DNA of 64,000 nucleotides from Amoebidium appalachense (Eukaryota > Ichthyosporea), in assembly GCA_963693365.1 (NCBI GenBank), contig CAVNZM010000001.1, positions 5,766,001 to 5,830,000 on the forward strand, read 5' to 3'. Position numbers and translations under genes: made by a program. Below the pieces are notes generated by a model, which was not told the DNA's origin, did no database searches, and saw only the letters and a program-made list of their open reading frames with translations. This document shows, piece by piece, positions 41,959-64,000 of this stretch. The first letter of the stretch is position 1. Each line of letters opens with the position of its first letter.

Positions 41959-42464
41959 AGGGCCAAACCACATCGGCAGAGTCAACTTGCAAAAAGCAAA
42001 ATTATTCTGCAAAAGCAGAATTATTCTGCAGAAAGCAGAATTATTCTGCAAAAAGCAGAATTATTCTGCAAAAGCAGAATCACTATGCTTTTAGCAGAAT
42101 TGTTCTGCTTTTAGCAGAATTTTTCCGGAAAAGCAGAATCACTCTGCTTTTAACAGAATCACTCTGCCTTCAGCAGAAATATTCTGCTTTTAACAGAACT
42201 ATTCCGCAAAAAGCAGAATTATTCTGCCTTCGACAGCACAATAATTCTGCTTTTAGCGGAATAATTCTGCTTTTAGCAGATTGATTCTGCTTTTAGCAGA
42301 TTGATTCTGCTTTTGCAAAATAATTCTGCTTTTAGCAGATTGATTCTGCTTTTGCAGAATAATTCTGCTTTTGCTGAATAGTTCTGCTTTATGCAGAATA
42401 ATTCGGTTTCTTGCAGGATAATTCTGCTCGGAGCAAGTTGACTCAGCCGATGTGGTTGGACCCT
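41959..42464. mobile_element. Foldback / MITE-like element built of palindromic 15-bp cores, with 6-bp target duplication
   Basis: The 506-bp element is flanked by TTTCTA on both sides (41953-41958 and 42465-42470), a 6-bp target-site duplication. Its ends are imperfect inverted repeats of about 31 bp that start AGGG and share CCACATCGGC and GAGTCAACTTGC. Almost the whole interior is some twenty variants of GCAGAAT-A/T-ATTCTGC, itself a palindrome. They are joined by AAAA spacers in the left part and mostly TTTT spacers in the right part, so the two arms are complementary. The element can fold into one long hairpin or many small ones. It has no coding capacity. It lies between the subtilase stop (41796-41798) and the MED8-A stop. 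A 6-bp duplication does not match the commonest superfamilies, so the family is left open. Confidence 0.85.
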
Positions 42465-42470
42465 TTTCTA

Positions 42471-43686
42471 CCAGCTGTTTCGTTCTAATTTCACCTTCGA
42501 TAGCCATGTAAATTTGCAAGATTTTATACTTTTCGTACCCCATTGGGATGTAAAGCTACCATGCATTGCAGTGGTTGATAATCAATGATCACTAGCCAGG
42601 AAGGGCTGCAATGCCATGGATGTACCAATACTTGCAGTGCCATATGGCACCACGTGCTACGCACTCAGAACCCAAGCTACATGCATATGTGCATGCCCCT
42701 GTGCATGGATGCCGATCTACCTACCCAATGTAACCGATTGCACCGCGCCGGATACATAGTGGATGACTAGCAGCCCTATATTCTTTATCCGTGAGGCGCT
42801 TGGCTGGAGACATAATAAAGTTACACAAACTAGTTCATATAGATGGATATCGGGTGTATGCATAGCTGCCGATGGGAACGTCATATAATTGCCTGCCTCT
42901 ACGTATGTGCATGTTCACCCGAACGTGCCCTGAACACATATGAACTGCTGATGGTGCCCATTTAAAGTGATGCATGTACATATGCTACAGGGCGCAATAC
43001 ACGTATGACTCGAAAGCCCTTTGCATGTGGGCGTGTGTGCGGGAGCTGTACCAGCAGCAATTCTCTTCCAGATCTTGATTTGCATGGGTGTGATTATCAC
43101 GATCCCCCCCCCCCATTCCCCCCTCTCCCCCCCCCCTCCACACACACACACACACACACACACGGGCACGCACACACACACGCACACACACGCACACGCG
43201 CACACACACACACATTGCAACAACAGCCAGGGCAACTGCTGGTGCTGCTTCTTCTTCTTCTTCCAATTCTTCTTACTCCTCCTCCTCCTCTTCTTCTTCT
43301 TCCTTTTTTTTTTTTTTTTTTTTTTTTTGGTGTGTGCGCGGGGGGGGGGGGGGGGGGGGGGGGGGGGGATGGATGATATGCCGTTTTCATAGCGTTTAAT
43401 TTAGTTCAGCACGGTCAACATTCGATTTGAGTGGGCACCGGCCCACTCGTACAGGAGTTTATAGGTGAAATCGGTCTCCCTCTCTCAAGTGGTTGCCATT
43501 CAGCCACCACCAATATAAGTGGTAGCTACTAGTTACTGCTTAAGGTGCATTTAATCCCTCTTTTCAGCAGATAACCATTTATCATAATTACGAAGAAATG
43601 CCTGTTGTACGTGCTCCCTATTTGCATTGTCAACCGTGCACCATCGTAGTATTGATATAAGTATACTGTTTAACCCCACAATGAAT
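42471..43686. other. Intergenic region between the foldback element and MED8-A
   Basis: No gene is recognised. It includes a short (CA)n with CACG variants (43139-43213), a pyrimidine-rich CTT/CCT stretch (43246-43328) ending in about 25 T, and a G run of about 30 (43339-43368). The 3' flank of the minus-strand MED8-A gene should lie here. Confidence 0.5.
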
Positions 43687-53756
<10,070 letters not shown>

Positions 53757-54456
53757 GTTTGCCAGCCTTGCCAGCCCTCGAGCCAACACCAGCTTATTCC
53801 TCACTTTTTGTTTTGCTCCCACACCCGACCCTAGCTGGTGGGAGAGGAAAGGCAAGAAGAGAAGAGTGTCGCACCGTGCCGCCTGTTAAGAGAACATCTA
53901 ACGCTCAAAACATGCTTAACTTGGGGTACGATGAGTGCCTCCCCACCAGTCGATCCTGCAGCTACTATAGGTGACCAATCCTTCCCTTCCCGCCCGCATC
54001 GCGAAGTGCCCAAGCTGTCGTCTCTGCAGCACAGCCTGATCCCTGGAGGGTAATAACGGTCGATAGCGCTGCCTACAATTACCCCCCTCAAGGTCAGCCA
54101 AAAATAGAAGCCAATAGGTGATCAATATTTACTGATGGCGCCAAAGATACCCCGGGCCACAGATTGCTACTTGCAAGGTCAAGTTGATGAGGCCTCCTGA
54201 TCACCTCAAGCTTGGCCACGGACAACGGTGCAGTATGAATACAAAGAAAAAGCGTTAGCCAGTCCTCAGTGGTCGTAGCCCACATGCCAGTAAGGACGTG
54301 CCAGAGCTGAGGCTCAGAGAAATTTCTTCAGTTACTTATGATTTCTGGTGGTGCTGGTGGCGACGCTGATCATAATGCATGGTATCGTGGCCATGCTCGG
54401 ATATCACGGCTTTCACGGCCATAGTGGTGTTTCGAATTCTGGAGGGCAGGGGCGCC

Positions 54457-54490
<34 letters not shown>

Positions 54491-55041
54491 TGGTTGGTTA
54501 CTGTATCATCTGCAACACTTCAAATAGTTATCAAATCAATGCTGTTGTATCCCACTGTGACAGCAACCGTGGCAGGCCGAGTCGCCAGCAGCACGCCAGC
54601 TATATCATCAAGTTGTCAATCAGACTTCGGTGATAATGTCCATGTGGCAGTGCATATTGATATCGATATCAGGTCATGATCACTGGATTCCTTTTTGTTA
54701 TGCCAAGCGTCATAATCATTACAACCATTGTAGTATATTTGTGTCTGTGTAGATGTGCTTGTCAAATATTTGCACTGTCCGAATATTATTAGAATTCCTA
54801 ATGTTACGCGTTGTTACAGTTTATTAGTACGTGCTAAGGGCTATTTACATGCGACTGGCTAAAAACTGAATCGTTGGTGCTATGTATTTTTACAGTAACT
54901 AATAATTACAGCAATTAAGTAGCTATAATATAGAGAGTGCAGCATACTATATAGTTGGGGAGGGATGGACTCCGAGGTCTCACCACATATCACACACTGA
55001 ACATACGTGTGCACACATGCACACACACGCACCCGCGCGCG

Positions 55042-55081
<40 letters not shown>

Positions 55082-55321
55082 AGCCTATCATTACCATGTA
55101 CATACCTTTTGCGGGTTTATGTTTACAGTCATATAATGATGCTTGGTGATATTGTGAAAGGCTGCAGACCCCTGATAAGAAAAAAGATTGGCCAATAAAC
55201 ATCTACACACCAATAATATATCATGTCATCAAGCCTAGGCTCAACACATGACATATATGCACACCTTCAACTTTTCGTTTGCGTGCAAACACGTACGCCA
55301 TAGACGGGCACCGGCTTGAAT
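53757..55321. other. Intergenic region between tandem MED8 copies
   Basis: This is the 5' flank of copy A and the 3' flank of copy B. It is normal-complexity DNA apart from a G run of about 29 (54459-54487) and a (CG)n(CA)n tract (55034-55080). No recognisable gene or clear TATA box is seen. Confidence 0.5.
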
Positions 55322-63575
<8,254 letters not shown>

Positions 63576-64000
63576 CTGTGGTCCAATAAACCCAACGTTA
63601 GAAATTCATCGGGGTGTGAGTTGCGGAAGGAGGGGAAGTGGTAGTGTACGGGTAGGATGGATTGGGGAAAGGGGGGGGGGGGGGGGGGGGGGGGGGGTTG
63701 GCTGTGTGAAGAACAGGAGGGGGGGGAAAAAGGAAGGAGAATCGAAGTACATGAATTCAGTGCCCAAATATAGGGGTGAGTGACGGCCGGAAGAGGAGAG
63801 GCAAAAGTCGAGATACCGTCCGAACATCTCCACAGGTCTCACCTGAAGCCACTTGATTAGAGGCCCGAATACTGAAACTAACACACACACGAACAAACAC
63901 AACACGCGCCCACACCCACACAAGCCTAAGATAAAACAGTTGTATACACCCAAAACATTTACTCATACACTCGCCAAAAAAAAAAAAAAAAAAAAAAAAA
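63576..64000. other. MED8-B intron, running to the window edge
   Basis: By comparison with copy A this is the intron between coding exons 2 and 3. It contains a G run of about 26 (63671-63697) and ends with 25 A at the window edge. No sign of copy-B exon 2 (the LSGQ region) is found before the edge. Confidence 0.6.

Noticed and set aside
41985-42440. CRISPR-like array of about 20-bp repeats
   Set aside because: The genome is eukaryotic, there are no unique spacers (units are joined by A or T runs only), no cas genes, and the block has inverted ends with a target duplication.
53757-53855. Upstream in-frame ATG of MED8-A that would add 33 residues
   Set aside because: Known MED8 proteins begin just before the first coiled coil, and the added Arg/Leu-rich segment has no counterpart. 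It remains possible.

Overview
This window is nuclear DNA of an intron-rich eukaryote, probably a unicellular one. It has spliced genes with GT-AG introns, dense (CA)n/(GT)n and poly-G/poly-C tracts (the longest G run is 81 nt), and no operons or bacterial promoters. The lineage cannot be fixed from sequence alone. The MED8 and Sec1/Munc18 proteins resemble opisthokont/holozoan versions, while an Ap4A phosphorylase and a PL6 polysaccharide lyase point away from animals. My best guess is a protist on or near the opisthokont line, with low confidence. The automatic open reading frames are mostly misleading because the repeats translate into His/Thr, Cys/Val, Pro and Gly runs. The gene models here were built by joining exons by splice sites, reading phase and family similarity.

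Layout. 1-4460: no intact gene; a frameshifted retroelement fragment (about 1146-1660), then low-complexity DNA. 4461-6242 (-): a single-exon PL6 alginate lyase/chondroitinase-B-like protein. 7573-8545: a pogo/Tigger-like DNA transposon with perfect 17-bp inverted ends, a TA target duplication and a broken transposase N-terminus. 10173-21507 (+): a complete 14-exon Sec1/Munc18 gene (606 aa), preceded by a CCAAT / GGTCACGTGACC / CCAAT promoter-like cluster. 24262-29943 (-): a 7-exon ATP adenylyltransferase (Ap4A phosphorylase). 32497-41798 (+): an 11-exon secreted proteinase-K-like subtilase (686 aa) with three C-terminal Cys-rich, hevein-like domains. 41959-42464: a 506-bp foldback element made of palindromic units, with a 6-bp target duplication. 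43687-53756 (-) and 55322 to beyond 63575 (-): two tandem paralogues of Mediator subunit MED8, each with a long Gln-rich C-terminal extension; the second runs off the right edge.

The genes have no obvious shared pathway: vesicle fusion (Sec1), dinucleotide polyphosphate turnover (Ap4A phosphorylase), secreted proteolysis and perhaps chitin binding (subtilase), polysaccharide degradation (PL6) and transcription (two MED8 copies). The most notable structural signals are the foldback element, the pogo-like element, a 375-bp near-identical patch between the otherwise diverged MED8 copies, the single-exon PL6 gene among multi-exon neighbours, and the frequent placement of GT-repeat and CA-repeat DNA at intron ends.
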